DNA of 27,407 bases from an uncultured Chitinophagales bacterium (GCA_946886475.1 CAMPIQ010000031.1:1-27407); one strand, 5' to 3'. Positions 1-8,719 are shown, counted from the stretch's first letter. Numbers and translations are program-made. Notes: generated by a model from the sequence alone, not told the origin.

Positions 1-1
1 T

Positions 2-72
2 ACGGGCATAGTTCAATGGCAGAATAGCGGTCTCCAAAACCGTTGATGGGAGTTCGAATCTCTCTGCCCGTG
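2..72 (+). tRNA. tRNA-Trp (anticodon CCA)
   Basis: A complete cloverleaf can be drawn. The acceptor stem pairs 2-8 with 65-71 (ACGGGCA/TGCCCGT) and the discriminator is G72. The anticodon stem pairs 27-31 with 39-43, and loop 32-38 places CCA at 34-36. The T stem pairs 48-52 with 60-64 around loop TTCGAAT. CCA at the anticodon reads the Trp codon UGG. The terminal CCA is not encoded. The gene sits 82 bp upstream of secE, the usual Bacteroidota place (tuf, tRNA-Trp, secE, nusG), so it is probably cotranscribed with and cut out of that message. Confidence 0.96.
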
Positions 73-81
73 CAAAGAAGT

Positions 82-138
82 TTACAGTTCAGGTTTTAAG
101 TTCAAAATTTCGGTGAATCTAAACTCCTTAAACTGTAA
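82..138 (+). repeat. Inverted repeat between tRNA-Trp and secE
   Basis: TTACAGTT at 82-89 is the exact reverse complement of AACTGTAA at 131-138. An inner AGG (91-93) can pair with CCT (126-128). The intervening DNA is AT-rich with no T-run, so it does not look like an intrinsic terminator. It could fold as a hairpin in the tRNA-secE transcript, for example near the tRNA processing site; that role is inference. Confidence 0.5.
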
Positions 139-154
139 GCCTTAAACCAATTAT

Positions 155-346
155 ATGAACAAAGTATCAAATTATTTCCGCGACTCTTATAAAGAACTCC
201 TGGAAAAAGTAACCTGGCCTACTTCAACCCAGTTACAGCAATCTACAATGGTAGTGCTGGGCGCAACCCTTATTATAACTGCGGTTATCTGGTTAATGGA
301 TTTTGTAGCCTCAGGGGGATTGAACTTCATTTATAAATTCTTCTAA
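155..346 (+). CDS. secE: Preprotein translocase subunit SecE
   Basis: The 63-aa protein is the short, single-span form of SecE, the essential clamp subunit of the SecYEG protein-conducting channel in the inner membrane. An amphipathic N-terminal helix (about residues 1-20, YFRDSYKELLEKV) leads into the conserved WP pair (TWPTSTQ, about 20-26). One hydrophobic membrane helix follows (about residues 32-51), then a short tail. The E. coli protein has two extra N-terminal helices that are absent here, as in most bacteria. The ATG at 155 is the only sensible start. nusG begins 3 nt after the stop, so the two are translated from one message. Position between tRNA-Trp and nusG supports the call. Confidence 0.95.
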   Translation: MNKVSNYFRDSYKELLEKVTWPTSTQLQQSTMVVLGATLIITAVIWLMDFVASGGLNFIYKFF

Positions 347-349
347 AAA

Positions 350-934
350 ATGGAAGCAACAACACCAAATACAGAACAACCGCAACAGCAGGAAACCAAG
401 TGGTATGTGCTGCGTGTTGTTAGCGGAAAAGAACGTAAGGTTAAAGAATATCTGGACAAAGAAGTTTCCCGGGGTGGCTGGGGTGAAATAGTAAAACAGG
501 TATTTCTTCCGGTAGAAAAAGTTTACAAGGTACAGAACGGCAAGAAGGTGATGCGGGAGCGTAACTATTATCCGGGCTATGTAATGATAGAAGTAGCGGA
601 TGGAAAAATGGGTGACGATCTCAGAGACACGATCAAGAACACCACCAACGTCATTCATTTTCTCGGAAAGGAAAACCCGATCGCACTGCGTAAGTCCGAG
701 GTAAATAAAATGCTCGGAAAAATGGACGAAATGGCGGAAGCAGGTGGAGTGAGCATGAGTGAACCTTTCATTGTTGGCGAAACCATCAAGATCATTGAAG
801 GGCCATTTAATGATTTCAATGGTGTGATTGAAGAAGTAAATGATGAAAAGAAAAAACTGAAAGTGACAGTAAAGATCTTCGGCCGTTCTACACCGGTAGA
901 GCTGAATTATATGCAGGTAGAGAAGATCTCCTGA
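350..934 (+). CDS. nusG: Transcription termination/antitermination factor NusG
   Basis: The 194-aa protein is a full-length NusG. It binds the RNA polymerase clamp, modulates pausing, and couples polymerase to Rho or to ribosomal protein S10. The NGN domain starts at about residue 16 (KWYVLRVVSGKERKVKEYL) and includes the YYPGYVMIE strand near 75-83. A linker leads to the C-terminal KOW domain (about 140-194; GETIKIIEGPFNDFNGVIEE). The first 15 residues are rich in Thr, Gln and Pro and are probably disordered. It lies 3 nt after secE and is followed within 20 nt by a strong hairpin terminator, so it closes the tRNA-Trp-secE-nusG unit. No key motif is missing. Confidence 0.96.
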   Translation: MEATTPNTEQPQQQETKWYVLRVVSGKERKVKEYLDKEVSRGGWGEIVKQVFLPVEKVYKVQNGKKVMRERNYYPGYVMIEVADGKMGDDLRDTIKNTTNVIHFLGKENPIALRKSEVNKMLGKMDEMAEAGGVSMSEPFIVGETIKIIEGPFNDFNGVIEEVNDEKKKLKVTVKIFGRSTPVELNYMQVEKIS

Positions 935-953
935 TCCTTTATCATATTTTAAG

Positions 954-984
954 AAGCCATTCCTGAAGGGGTGGCTTTTTTTTT
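954..984 (+). terminator. Intrinsic terminator after nusG
   Basis: AAGCCA (954-959) pairs with TGGCTT (972-977). The inner TTCC (960-963) pairs with GGGG (968-971) through two G-T wobbles and two G-C pairs, around a TGAA tetraloop. A run of T continues to 984. The 10-bp stem plus U-tract, 20 bp after the nusG stop, is a standard Rho-independent terminator. It separates secE-nusG from the L11 operon. Confidence 0.9.
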
Positions 985-1052
985 GTAAGGAATTCAACAA
1001 GTACTTAACAAAAAAACATTACCGGCCAGGCAGCTAATTGGTTCGAAAACCT

Positions 1053-1060
1053 TAGCTTTG
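1053..1060 (+). promoter_or_regulatory. Candidate -7 box of the rplK operon promoter
   Basis: TAGCTTTG matches the Bacteroidota -7 consensus TAnnTTTG exactly and lies just downstream of the nusG terminator, where a new promoter is expected. No TTG occurs at the usual 17-23 nt upstream; the nearest (1038-1040) is only 12 nt away, so the -33 element is weak. Initiation near 1066 would give a leader of about 175 nt before rplK. Confidence 0.6.
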
Positions 1061-1243
1061 CGACCCCAATTAGTTCTTTCTTTGTCCATCATAGCGAAAA
1101 TTAAGATGGACGGTCGCAGATGCGAATCCCGGTTTTCAACTCATTTGCCTTATGGCAGAAGGGTTGCAGCTGGTAAGAGATGAATTTGGGAGATCAAGTA
1201 GTCGCTGAGATGAAAGATCGCTTGAACCAATAAATCGAAGAAA
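1061..1243 (+). promoter_or_regulatory. Structured 5' leader of the L11 operon
   Basis: This 183-nt stretch has no gene and contains two clear hairpins. GTCCATC (1084-1090) pairs with GATGGAC (1105-1111). TGCC (1146-1149) pairs with GGCA (1154-1157) around TTAT, flanked by CAAC/GTTG that can extend it. In many bacteria L1 represses rplKA by binding a leader that mimics its 23S rRNA site, so an autogenous site here is plausible. I could not identify the exact L1 motif, so the regulatory role is inference; the hairpins are direct observations. Confidence 0.45.
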
Positions 1244-1681
1244 ATGGCAAAAGAAATCACTGGCTATGTAAAGCTTCAGTGCAAGGGTGGCCAGGCCAAC
1301 CCCGCACCTCCAATTGGTCCGGCATTGGGTTCCAAGGGTATCAATATCATGGAATTCTGTAAGCAGTTCAATGCAAGGACACAAGACAAAATGGGAAAAG
1401 TTCTCCCGGTATTAATCACTGTTTATTCTGATAAGTCGTTCGACTTTATCATCAAAACTCCACCAGCAGCTGTTCAGCTGAAGGATGCCGCTAAAGTTCA
1501 AAGTGGTTCAAAAGAGCCTAACCGCCAGAAAGTGGGCAAGGTTTCCTGGGCGCAGGTAGAAGAGATCGCCAAAGATAAAATGGCCGACCTTAACGCCTTT
1601 ACACTGGAAAGTGCTGCTTCAATGGTAGCCGGTACAGCTCGCAGCATGGGACTTACAGTAGAAGGAGGCCCGGCAAAATAA
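1244..1681 (+). CDS. rplK: 50S ribosomal protein L11
   Basis: The 145-aa product is normal for L11, which binds the GTPase-associated centre of 23S rRNA and forms the stalk base contacted by EF-G, EF-Tu and the stringent factor. The N-terminal domain contains the proline-rich segment [20 protein letters not shown] (about 20-39), the hallmark of the family. The C-terminal rRNA-binding domain begins near residue 75 and ends with the conserved [13 protein letters not shown]. The start is ATG at 1244; a purine-rich GAAGAAA precedes it. rplA follows after 48 bp. The protein looks complete and ordinary. Confidence 0.97.
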   Translation: MAKEITGYVKLQCKGGQANPAPPIGPALGSKGINIMEFCKQFNARTQDKMGKVLPVLITVYSDKSFDFIIKTPPAAVQLKDAAKVQSGSKEPNRQKVGKVSWAQVEEIAKDKMADLNAFTLESAASMVAGTARSMGLTVEGGPAK

Positions 1682-1729
1682 TTTTCTGTCCCGCAACAGC
1701 GGGTGAACTACAAAAAAAATTAAAAGACA

Positions 1730-2425
1730 ATGGCATTCATTCCTAAAAAAAGAAAAGCAGTTAACGCTAAGGTTGATTCAACCAAAGTTTACTCTTTGAA
1801 AGATGCATCCGCATTGGTAAAAGAAGTGAATACAACCAAATTTGATGCGTCTGTTGATCTGCATATACGGTTAGGCGTAGATCCTAAAAAAGCTGACCAG
1901 GCTATCCGTGGTACAGTAACCCTGCCTCACGGTACTGGTAAAACAAAAAAAGTATTGGTGCTTTGCGGCCCTGAACAGGAAGCTGCAGCAAAAGGTGCCG
2001 GTGCCGACTTTGTTGGATTAGATGAATTTGTACAAAAGATTGAAGGTGGCTGGACAGATGTTGATGTTATTGTTGCCACTCCTGCGGTAATGCCTAAAAT
2101 AGGTCGTCTGGGTAAGATACTGGGTCCAAGAAACCTGATGCCAAACCCTAAAACAGGAACCGTTACCAACGATGTTGCATCAGCTGTAAACGAAGTAAAA
2201 GGTGGTAAGATCGCATTCAAGGTTGACAAAGCCGGGATCATCCATGCTTCTATCGGACGTGTTTCTTTCGCCCCCGATAAAATTGCCGCTAACAGCCAGG
2301 AGCTGATCAACGCTATCATCAAGGCAAAGCCTTCAACAGCAAAAGGTACATACCTGAGGGGTTTGACCATGGCTTCTTCAATGAGCCCTGGTATTGCCAT
2401 AGACACGAAAGGTTTTGTTCACTAA
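1730..2425 (+). CDS. rplA: 50S ribosomal protein L1
   Basis: The 231-aa length fits L1 (about 230), which forms the mobile L1 stalk at the ribosomal E site and in many bacteria represses its own operon. A lysine-rich N-terminus ([12 protein letters not shown]) is followed by domain I ([20 protein letters not shown]). The inserted domain II includes the conserved [20 protein letters not shown] (about residues 124-143). Domain I resumes with [15 protein letters not shown] and ends at [12 protein letters not shown]. rplJ starts 15 bp after the stop, so the genes share a transcript. Nothing anomalous. Confidence 0.97.
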   Translation: MAFIPKKRKAVNAKVDSTKVYSLKDASALVKEVNTTKFDASVDLHIRLGVDPKKADQAIRGTVTLPHGTGKTKKVLVLCGPEQEAAAKGAGADFVGLDEFVQKIEGGWTDVDVIVATPAVMPKIGRLGKILGPRNLMPNPKTGTVTNDVASAVNEVKGGKIAFKVDKAGIIHASIGRVSFAPDKIAANSQELINAIIKAKPSTAKGTYLRGLTMASSMSPGIAIDTKGFVH

Positions 2426-2440
2426 TACAAAAAATGTAAA

Positions 2441-2968
2441 ATGACTAAAGAACAAAAAAATGAGATCATAGAAGTGCTGAAGGAGAAATTCTCTCAGTAT
2501 AATAATTTCTATGTTACCAATACAGAATCACTTACCGTGGAGCAGGTTACCAAATTGCGCCGCGCATGTTTCAACAAAAATGTTGAAATGAAAGTAGCCA
2601 AGAATACCCTGATCAAAAAAGCACTTGAATCATTGGGAAATGAAAGCTATAACGGTATGTTCGAATCATTGAACAATGTTACCGCTTTAATGTTTTCTGA
2701 AAATCCAAAAGAGCCGGCACTGATCCTTTCATCTTTCCGTACAGAAAGCAAGGGAGAGAAGCCTGAACTGAAAGCTGCTTTTATCAATGGTGATATATAC
2801 AGTGGCGATAAGAATCTGAAAACACTTACACAGATCAAGACGAAGAATGAATTGATCGGTGAAGTAATCGGATTGTTGCAATCTCCTGCTAAGCGTGTAC
2901 TGGCTGCATTGTTGCACCATCACGAAAAGCAGAATGAAGGTGCGGTTGCGGAAGCACCGGCTGAATAA
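2441..2968 (+). CDS. rplJ: 50S ribosomal protein L10
   Basis: The 175-aa protein is L10 (P0), which anchors L7/L12 dimers to the ribosomal stalk. The N-terminal rRNA-binding domain opens with MTKEQKNEIIEVLKEKFSQY and contains KLRRACFNKNVEMKVAKNTL (about 39-58), typical of L10. A C-terminal helix (about 135-165; ELIGEVIGLLQSPAKRVLAALLHHHEK) is where L12 dimers bind. The tail is acidic and alanine-rich. It is 15 bp from rplA but 231 bp from the L12 start, an unusually long gap for this pair, filled by inverted repeats. Confidence 0.96.
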   Translation: MTKEQKNEIIEVLKEKFSQYNNFYVTNTESLTVEQVTKLRRACFNKNVEMKVAKNTLIKKALESLGNESYNGMFESLNNVTALMFSENPKEPALILSSFRTESKGEKPELKAAFINGDIYSGDKNLKTLTQIKTKNELIGEVIGLLQSPAKRVLAALLHHHEKQNEGAVAEAPAE

Positions 2969-2976
2969 GCTACAAA

Positions 2977-3116
2977 CTATGAGCTTCGAGCTGCGAGGAT
3001 GAAACCTACTGATCGAAACATTAGCTCTTAAATAAAGTTGTGATAAAAGTTTTGAGCGTCGTTGCCTCGTAGCCCGCAGCTCAAAACTCGCAGCTCAGAC
3101 ACCCAGGCCTGTGGGT
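2977..3116 (+). repeat. Nested, mutually exclusive inverted repeats between rplJ and rplL
   Basis: Several pairings compete. Arm 2981-2998 can pair with 3065-3082 (15 of 18 Watson-Crick plus one G-T). GAGCTGCGAG at 2988-2997 is also the exact complement of CTCGCAGCTC at 3087-3096. AGTTTTGAGC (3048-3057) pairs perfectly with GCTCAAAACT (3079-3088). A further small hairpin uses ACCCA/TGGGT at 3101-3105 and 3112-3116. Because the arms overlap, only some can form at once. No U-tract directly follows any of them. The word CTATGAGCT (2977-2985) recurs after rpoB at 8715-8723. Confidence 0.65.
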
Positions 3117-3199
3117 CAATAAAGGCAAATTTTTTTAATAACCATCCTCCGGATTCTCGCCTGAAGGAGAGGAAATGAAGGGGGAAAAAATTGAATCAA

Positions 3200-3571
3200 A
3201 TGGCAGACGTAAAAAATCTCGCAGAACAATTAGTAGGTCTTACTGTAAAAGAAGTACAGGATCTGGCCGATTTCCTAAAATCAGAGTATGGTATTGAACC
3301 AGCAGCTGCTGCAGTTATTGCAGGTCCTGCCGCTGGTCCGGCTGCCGCTGCTGAAGAAAAAACAACTTTCAATGTTATCCTGAAAGCTGCTGGTGCTTCA
3401 AAATTAAACGTTGTTAAGATCGTAAAAGATCTTACCGGTTTAGGTTTGAAAGAAGCAAAAGACCTGGTTGATGGTGCTCCAAAGCCAATCAAAGAAGGTG
3501 TTGACAAAGCAACTGCAGATGAACTGGCCGCTAAGCTGAAAGAAGCTGGTGCCGACGTTGAGATTGCATAA
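3200..3571 (+). CDS. rplL: 50S ribosomal protein L7/L12
   Basis: L7/L12 is the multicopy stalk protein that recruits translational GTPases. With ATG at 3200 the protein is 123 aa ([20 protein letters not shown]...), the family's normal length. An in-frame TTG at 3191 would add only MNQ and is rejected because the family begins at this MADVK-type motif. Residues 1-33 form the dimerisation/L10-binding domain. Residues about 37-54 are the Ala/Gly/Pro hinge. The C-terminal factor-binding domain (about 56-123) carries [20 protein letters not shown] and [21 protein letters not shown] strong terminator follows, so this gene ends its operon rather than running into rpoB. Confidence 0.97.
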   Translation: MADVKNLAEQLVGLTVKEVQDLADFLKSEYGIEPAAAAVIAGPAAGPAAAAEEKTTFNVILKAAGASKLNVVKIVKDLTGLGLKEAKDLVDGAPKPIKEGVDKATADELAAKLKEAGADVEIA

Positions 3572-3626
3572 GCATTCCAGATCCTGAAAGGATCGAAATA
3601 GCTGATTGTTTTGATACAATAAATTG

Positions 3627-3652
3627 AATCCCGCTTAGGCGGGATTTTTTTT
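3627..3652 (+). terminator. Intrinsic terminator after rplL
   Basis: AATCCCGC (3627-3634) and GCGGGATT (3639-3646) form an 8-bp GC-rich stem around TTAG, followed by T through 3652. It lies 55 bp after rplL and ends the L11-L1-L10-L12 transcript. On the opposite strand an A-run precedes the stem and CAATTTATT follows it, so it could weakly serve the convergent gene too. Confidence 0.9.
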
Positions 3653-3751
3653 AAGCCCAATTGTTAACTGGGTTTTTATCTTTTGGATAGACTGCAACTG
3701 TCCTTACTTATGTTATGCTCCAAAAGGATCTGCTGCCCGGATCTCCACTGT

Positions 3752-4666
3752 TTATAAAATCAGATAATTCCTGATTCTTTGAAATGTAAGTTCATCCATC
3801 AGCACAATATTTTTCAGGTCATCCATGTTTTTAAATGGTCCGTGCTGGTTCCTGTATTCTATAATGGCATTCACCAGATTCCATTTGAAATAAGGATGCT
3901 TTTTCAATTCTTCTTTTGTTACCAGGTTGATATTGATCTTCTTTACTTCTCCTCCTTCAATTAAAAAAGTCCTTATTTTTTGGTAAGTGGAATCTGCAAG
4001 TCCATAGGTTTCCCTGATCTGTTCAACAGCATAAAATCCACCAAGCTTTTCCCTGAAACTGATGATGCGTGAAGCCAGTTTACTGCCAATTCCGGGCAGC
4101 GCAATAAAAGCACTGGTGTCCGCTTCATTGATGTGTACTTTGTGAATAGTTCTTCTTGTTTCCGGGAAATCGGTTTTTTCATAAATATTTTTCCCGGATG
4201 TTTCTTCAGGAGCGCTGATGGAAATATGATCCTTTACTCTTTCATAAAACCCCTTTGGAAGTCCCCATATTTTCTGAAGATCGGCGGGTTTATAAAACCT
4301 GCCGCCTTTTTGCCTGTATCGCTCAATGGTCTGGCTTGTTTTTTCATTTAATCCGAGCTTTTGCCAGCCTTTTACCGTCAGCGTATTGGGATCAAATTCA
4401 AAAATCCGGGCGGGCCATTGTTCCTTGGGTGGAGAAAAGGGAGAAAAATCATCCTGTTGTTCACTGCCTGCCACCTGCTGTTTATGTTGAAGCGTATCAA
4501 TGGCCGCTAAAAGAAAGTTATCCGGTCTTAAAATATCTTCTTGACCCTGGTCAATAAAATGAGGGGTGAGATAGAGCGCTATTATAATCATCACCATACT
4601 GAAAATGGCTATACGGTCGCGCCTGCTAAAACTGAGGAAATCCGACAGGGTTTTTTTTCTAAGCAT
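3752..4666 (-). CDS. Membrane-anchored helix-hairpin-helix (ComEA-like) protein
   Basis: The 304-aa protein has a basic N-terminus, one hydrophobic span (about 19-36), a low-complexity linker, then three helix-hairpin-helix modules. Module 1 (about 91-150) starts FEFDPNTLTVKGWQKLGL. Module 2 (about 179-236) has HINEADTSAFIALPGIGSKLA, with the canonical hairpin PGIGSKLA at 191-198. Module 3 (about 245-304) starts ININLVTKEELKKHP. Such modules bind DNA without sequence preference. ComEA proteins use them to take up DNA during competence, but here there are several divergent modules and no other com gene nearby, so the function is open. It is convergent with rplL and divergent from rpoB, interrupting an otherwise near-universal gene string. 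Confidence 0.85.
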   Translation of the reverse strand: MLRKKTLSDFLSFSRRDRIAIFSMVMIIIALYLTPHFIDQGQEDILRPDNFLLAAIDTLQHKQQVAGSEQQDDFSPFSPPKEQWPARIFEFDPNTLTVKGWQKLGLNEKTSQTIERYRQKGGRFYKPADLQKIWGLPKGFYERVKDHISISAPEETSGKNIYEKTDFPETRRTIHKVHINEADTSAFIALPGIGSKLASRIISFREKLGGFYAVEQIRETYGLADSTYQKIRTFLIEGGEVKKININLVTKEELKKHPYFKWNLVNAIIEYRNQHGPFKNMDDLKNIVLMDELTFQRIRNYLIL

Positions 4667-4736
4667 GGGAAAAAGTTACAATGTATTAAAGCATTGCCAA
4701 AAGTGATATGGCCTAATCTTTGTGTGCAAAAAAACC

Positions 4737-4766
4737 TTGCTGGTGTAGCTTAAATCCTTACTTTTG
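4737..4766 (+). promoter_or_regulatory. rpoB promoter (TTG-N19-TAnnTTTG)
   Basis: TTG at 4737-4739 and TACTTTTG at 4759-4766 are separated by 19 nt, the best match to the Bacteroidota sigma-ABfr consensus in the window. It lies in the divergent spacer between the helix-hairpin-helix gene and rpoB and points at rpoB. Transcription would begin near 4772, leaving a leader of about 135 nt. This is the expected consequence of the terminator after rplL. Confidence 0.8.
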
Positions 4767-4886
4767 CAGTCCTTTAGTTTTGGCCAAAAACATTTTGACG
4801 TCGCAATTCATCTTTAAATAGTTCTGTTACACCAGCTTTTATCTCCACCGGAATAGAGGCCTGTAACTGATTTGCCGTCATAAATA

Positions 4887-4900
4887 AAAAACCGGTTTTT
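4887..4900. promoter_or_regulatory. 14-bp perfect palindrome just upstream of rpoB ATG
   Basis: AAAAACCGGTTTTT reads the same on both strands and ends 6 nt before the rpoB start codon at 4907. As RNA it makes only a weak A-U hairpin with a CCGG loop. As DNA it has the symmetry of a dimer-binding operator, but it lies about 115 nt downstream of the predicted start site. It occupies the position of a ribosome binding site; no Shine-Dalgarno sequence is present. The role is unknown. Confidence 0.4.
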
Positions 4901-4906
4901 AATCAT

Positions 4907-7900
4907 ATGCCTACAACATTGAATCACAGGGTTAACTTCGGCAAAATTGGAAACATTGCTGAAACACCCGATCTTCTGGCTGTTCAGATCCAATCTTTTA
5001 AAGAGTTCTTCCAGCTGGAAACGACACCTGACAAACGAAACGTTGAAGGTCTTTTCCGAGTGTTCAAGGAAAATTTTCCTATCACTGACACCCGCAACAT
5101 TTTCGTTCTTGAGTTCCTCGATTATTTTATTGATCCGCCACGTTACACCATTGAAGAGTGTATGGAGCGCGGACTTACTTACGCGGTGCCTTTGAAAGCA
5201 AAGCTCCGTTTAAGTTGTAATGATGAAGAGCACATCGACTTCCAGACAATTGTTCAGGATGTTTTCCTGGGAAACATTCCTTACATGACGCCACGTGGTA
5301 CCTTCGTGATCAACGGAGCGGAGCGTGTGGTGGTTTCACAGTTGCACCGTTCCCCTGGTGTATTCTTTGGCCAGTCCATTCACCCCAACGGTACCAAGAT
5401 CTACTCTGCAAGGGTGATCCCGTTCAAAGGCGCCTGGATGGAATTTGCTACGGATATCAACAACGTGATGTATGCTTACATTGACCGGAAGAAAAAATTC
5501 CCTGTAACAACTTTATTGCGTTCTATCGGTTACGAAACGGATAAGGACATTCTTGAGTTGTTTGGTATGGCTGATGAAGTGAAGGGTGATAAAAAATCCC
5601 TGAGCAAATTTGTTGGCCGCCGTCTTGCTGCCCGTGTTCTGCGCAGCTGGGTGGAAGATTTCGTTGATGAGGATACCGGTGAAGTGGTTTCAATTGAAAG
5701 AAATGAAATTGTACTTGAGCGTGATTCCGTTCTTGACGAAGAGGCCATCGATACCATTTCAGAAATGGATATCAAATCTGTTTTTGTTCAGAAAGAAGAC
5801 GTTGGTGGTGACTACGCTATCATTTATAACACTTTAAATAAAGATACTTCTAACTCCGAGCTGGAAGCCGTACAGGTGATCTATCGCCAGTTGCGCGGTG
5901 CCGATGCTCCGGATAATGAAACTGCAAGAGGTATCATTGATAAATTATTCTTCTCCGACAAACGTTATGACCTTGGTGAAGTAGGACGTTACAAGATCAA
6001 CCGCAAGTTGAACCTGCAGGCTCCGCTTGAGCAGAAAACGCTGACAAAAGAAGATATCATTGAGATCATTAAATACCTGGTTCGTCTTACAAACGGTAAA
6101 GCGGAGATCGATGATATTGATCACCTTTCCAACCGTCGTGTAAGAACCGTAGGTGAACAATTATATGCACAATTCGGTGTTGGTCTTGCACGTATGGCAA
6201 GAACCATCCGCGAAAGGATGAACGTTCGTGATAACGAGGTATTTACCCCGGTTGATCTGATCAATGCAAGAACACTTTCTTCTGTGATCAATTCATTCTT
6301 TGGTACCTCACAGTTATCCCAGTTCCTCGACCAGACCAATCCGCTCTCCGAGATCACGCACAAGCGCCGTATCTCCGCACTCGGACCAGGCGGTTTGAGT
6401 CGTGAAAGAGCAGGCTTCGAGGTTCGTGACGTACACTATAGCCACTATGGCCGTTTGTGTACCATAGAAACACCTGAAGGTCCGAACATTGGTTTGATCT
6501 CAACGCTTTGCGTTCACGCAAAGATCAATGAGATGGGCTTTATTGAAACTCCTTACCGTAAAGTACACAACGGTAAAGTTGAAATGAAGCAACTTACTTT
6601 CTTAAGCGCTGAAGAAGAAGATTCAGCCAAGATTGCACAGGCCAATACACCTCTTGATGATAAAGGTAATTTCGCTGAAGACAAGATCGTTAGCCGCGAA
6701 ACAGGCGACTTCCCCATCCTGAATAAGGAAGAAGTAGAATTCATGGACGTGGCGCCAAACCAGATCGTTGGTCTGAGTGCTTCACTGATCCCATTCCTTG
6801 AACATGATGATGCCAACCGCGCACTGATGGGATCAAACATGCAACGCCAGGCAGTTCCATTGTTACGTCCGGATGTGCCTATTGTTGGTACCGGACTGGA
6901 AGGCAAGGCTGCACGTGACGCAAGGATCCAGATCCACTCTGAAGGAAATGGTGTTGTTGAATTTGTGGATGCCAATGAAATTCATGTACGTTACAACCGT
7001 AACGAAGATCAAAGGCTTGTTTCTTTTGAAGATGACCTGATCGTTTATAAACTCACAAAGTTTATCAAGACCAACCAGGAAACATCAATCAATCTTAAAC
7101 CTGCTGTGAAGAAAGGACAACAGGTGAAAGAAGGCGATTTCCTGACCGAAGGTTATGCAACAAAAGATGGTGAGCTGGCTCTTGGTAAAAACCTGAAAGT
7201 GGCCTTCATGCCATGGAAGGGTTACAACTTCGAGGATGCCATTGTGATCAGCGAAAGAGTGGTTAAGGAAGACATGTTTACTTCTGTTCACATTTCCGAA
7301 TATGAACTGGAAGTGAGAGATACAAAACTGGGTGAAGAAGAACTGACACCTGATATTCCAAACGTATCCGAGGAAGCTACCAAAGACCTCGATGAAAATG
7401 GTATCATCCGCATAGGTGCCCAGATCAAGGAAGGGGATATCCTCATTGGTAAGATCACTCCCAAAGGTGAATCTGACCCAACCCCGGAAGAAAAACTTCT
7501 TCGTGCCATCTTCGGTGATAAGGCCGGTGATGCAAAAGATGCTTCACTGAAAGCGCCAAACGGTGTTGAAGGTGTGGTGATCTCCAAAAAACTTTTCCAG
7601 AGAGCCAAGAAAGATAAGAATGCAAAAGTTCGTGAGAAAGCAGCTCTTGAAAAACTGGAAAAAGTTCACGAGAAGAACGTTACAGATCTCATGGAAGTAT
7701 TGCTTGATAAATTACAAACACTGCTGAAAGAAAAAGCTTCTGCCGGTGTAAGCAACAACTTTGGTGAGGTACTGATTGGTAAAGGTGCCAAATTCACTCA
7801 AAAGAATTTATCAGGTATCGATTACATGAACGTGAACCCGCTGGGTTGGACAGGTGATGCCAGGATCGATGATCAGATCAATATCCTGCTTCACAATTAC

Positions 7901-8710
7901 AGTATCAAGTACAACGAAGAATTAGGAAGATATAAGAGAGAGAAATTCAATATATCCATAGGCGATGAATTACCTGCCGGTGTATTAAAGCTTGCAAAAG
8001 TTTACATCGCTGTAAAGCGTAAACTGAAAGTAGGTGATAAGATGGCCGGACGCCATGGTAATAAAGGAATTGTTGCCAAGATCGTTCGCGCAGAAGACAT
8101 GCCTTTCCTTGAGGACGGAACACCGGTGGATATTGTATTGAATCCGCTTGGTGTACCAAGCCGTATGAACCTTGGACAGATCTATGAAACTGTACTTGGC
8201 TGGGCCGGTGAAAGGATGGGCGTGAAATTCGCAACGCCGATCTTTGATGGTGCATCTGTTGAAGATATAGCCAGGCATATTGAGGAAGCAGACCTTCCAA
8301 CATTTGGCCACACCTATCTGTTCGATGGTGAAACCGGTGAACGTTTCCACCAGAAAGCAACCGTGGGTGTTATCTATATCATCAAACTGCACCATATGGT
8401 GGATGATAAAATGCACGCACGTTCAATCGGGCCATATAGTCTCATTACGCAACAGCCTCTTGGTGGTAAAGCACAATTTGGTGGTCAGCGTTTTGGTGAG
8501 ATGGAAGTTTGGGCACTTGAAGCATATGGTGCAGCCAACATCCTGCAGGAATTGCTTACCATTAAATCGGATGATATCATAGGACGTGCTAAAACTTACG
8601 AGGCTATCGTGAAAGGTGAAAACATTCCACGCGCCGGCATTCCCGAATCATTCAATGTACTGGTGCATGAACTGAGGGGACTGGGACTGGATCTTAAATT
8701 CCATGATTAA
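4907..8710 (+). CDS. rpoB: DNA-directed RNA polymerase subunit beta
   Basis: At 1267 aa this is a full-length Bacteroidota beta subunit, which with beta' forms the catalytic cleft. The rifampicin pocket is at about 464-490. D475, H485 and S490 align with E. coli D516, H526 and S531, all wild type. Next comes [20 protein letters not shown], then [16 protein letters not shown], where Thr519 replaces the usual Pro (E. coli 560). The conserved active-site segment [12 protein letters not shown] is at 1043-1054, and the C-terminus has [20 protein letters not shown] and ends in [13 protein letters not shown]. The start is ATG at 4907 ([15 protein letters not shown]). It has its own promoter and is cotranscribed with rpoC 68 bp downstream. 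Confidence 0.98.
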   Translation: MPTTLNHRVNFGKIGNIAETPDLLAVQIQSFKEFFQLETTPDKRNVEGLFRVFKENFPITDTRNIFVLEFLDYFIDPPRYTIEECMERGLTYAVPLKAKLRLSCNDEEHIDFQTIVQDVFLGNIPYMTPRGTFVINGAERVVVSQLHRSPGVFFGQSIHPNGTKIYSARVIPFKGAWMEFATDINNVMYAYIDRKKKFPVTTLLRSIGYETDKDILELFGMADEVKGDKKSLSKFVGRRLAARVLRSWVEDFVDEDTGEVVSIERNEIVLERDSVLDEEAIDTISEMDIKSVFVQKEDVGGDYAIIYNTLNKDTSNSELEAVQVIYRQLRGADAPDNETARGIIDKLFFSDKRYDLGEVGRYKINRKLNLQAPLEQKTLTKEDIIEIIKYLVRLTNGKAEIDDIDHLSNRRVRTVGEQLYAQFGVGLARMARTIRERMNVRDNEVFTPVDLINARTLSSVINSFFGTSQLSQFLDQTNPLSEITHKRRISALGPGGLSRERAGFEVRDVHYSHYGRLCTIETPEGPNIGLISTLCVHAKINEMGFIETPYRKVHNGKVEMKQLTFLSAEEEDSAKIAQANTPLDDKGNFAEDKIVSRETGDFPILNKEEVEFMDVAPNQIVGLSASLIPFLEHDDANRALMGSNMQRQAVPLLRPDVPIVGTGLEGKAARDARIQIHSEGNGVVEFVDANEIHVRYNRNEDQRLVSFEDDLIVYKLTKFIKTNQETSINLKPAVKKGQQVKEGDFLTEGYATKDGELALGKNLKVAFMPWKGYNFEDAIVISERVVKEDMFTSVHISEYELEVRDTKLGEEELTPDIPNVSEEATKDLDENGIIRIGAQIKEGDILIGKITPKGESDPTPEEKLLRAIFGDKAGDAKDASLKAPNGVEGVVISKKLFQRAKKDKNAKVREKAALEKLEKVHEKNVTDLMEVLLDKLQTLLKEKASAGVSNNFGEVLIGKGAKFTQKNLSGIDYMNVNPLGWTGDARIDDQINILLHNYSIKYNEELGRYKREKFNISIGDELPAGVLKLAKVYIAVKRKLKVGDKMAGRHGNKGIVAKIVRAEDMPFLEDGTPVDIVLNPLGVPSRMNLGQIYETVLGWAGERMGVKFATPIFDGASVEDIARHIEEADLPTFGHTYLFDGETGERFHQKATVGVIYIIKLHHMVDDKMHARSIGPYSLITQQPLGGKAQFGGQRFGEMEVWALEAYGAANILQELLTIKSDDIIGRAKTYEAIVKGENIPRAGIPESFNVLVHELRGLGLDLKFHD

Positions 8711-8719
8711 TAAGCTATG

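Noticed and set aside
311..1000. 229-codon minus-strand frame opposite nusG
   Set aside because: It is antisense to a certain gene, rich in Phe/His/Cys and spans the terminator, as expected of a shadow frame.
3191..3199. TTG start giving a 126-aa L7/L12
   Set aside because: It adds only MNQ ahead of the conserved MADVK-type N-terminus; ATG at 3200 matches the family.
4541..4753. 70-codon plus-strand frame across the HhH gene start and rpoB promoter
   Set aside because: It is mostly antisense to the HhH gene, overlaps the promoter and has no recognisable protein character.
7947..8416. Long minus-strand frames opposite rpoB
   Set aside because: They mirror the codon pattern of rpoB, lie wholly inside it, and show no family motif.
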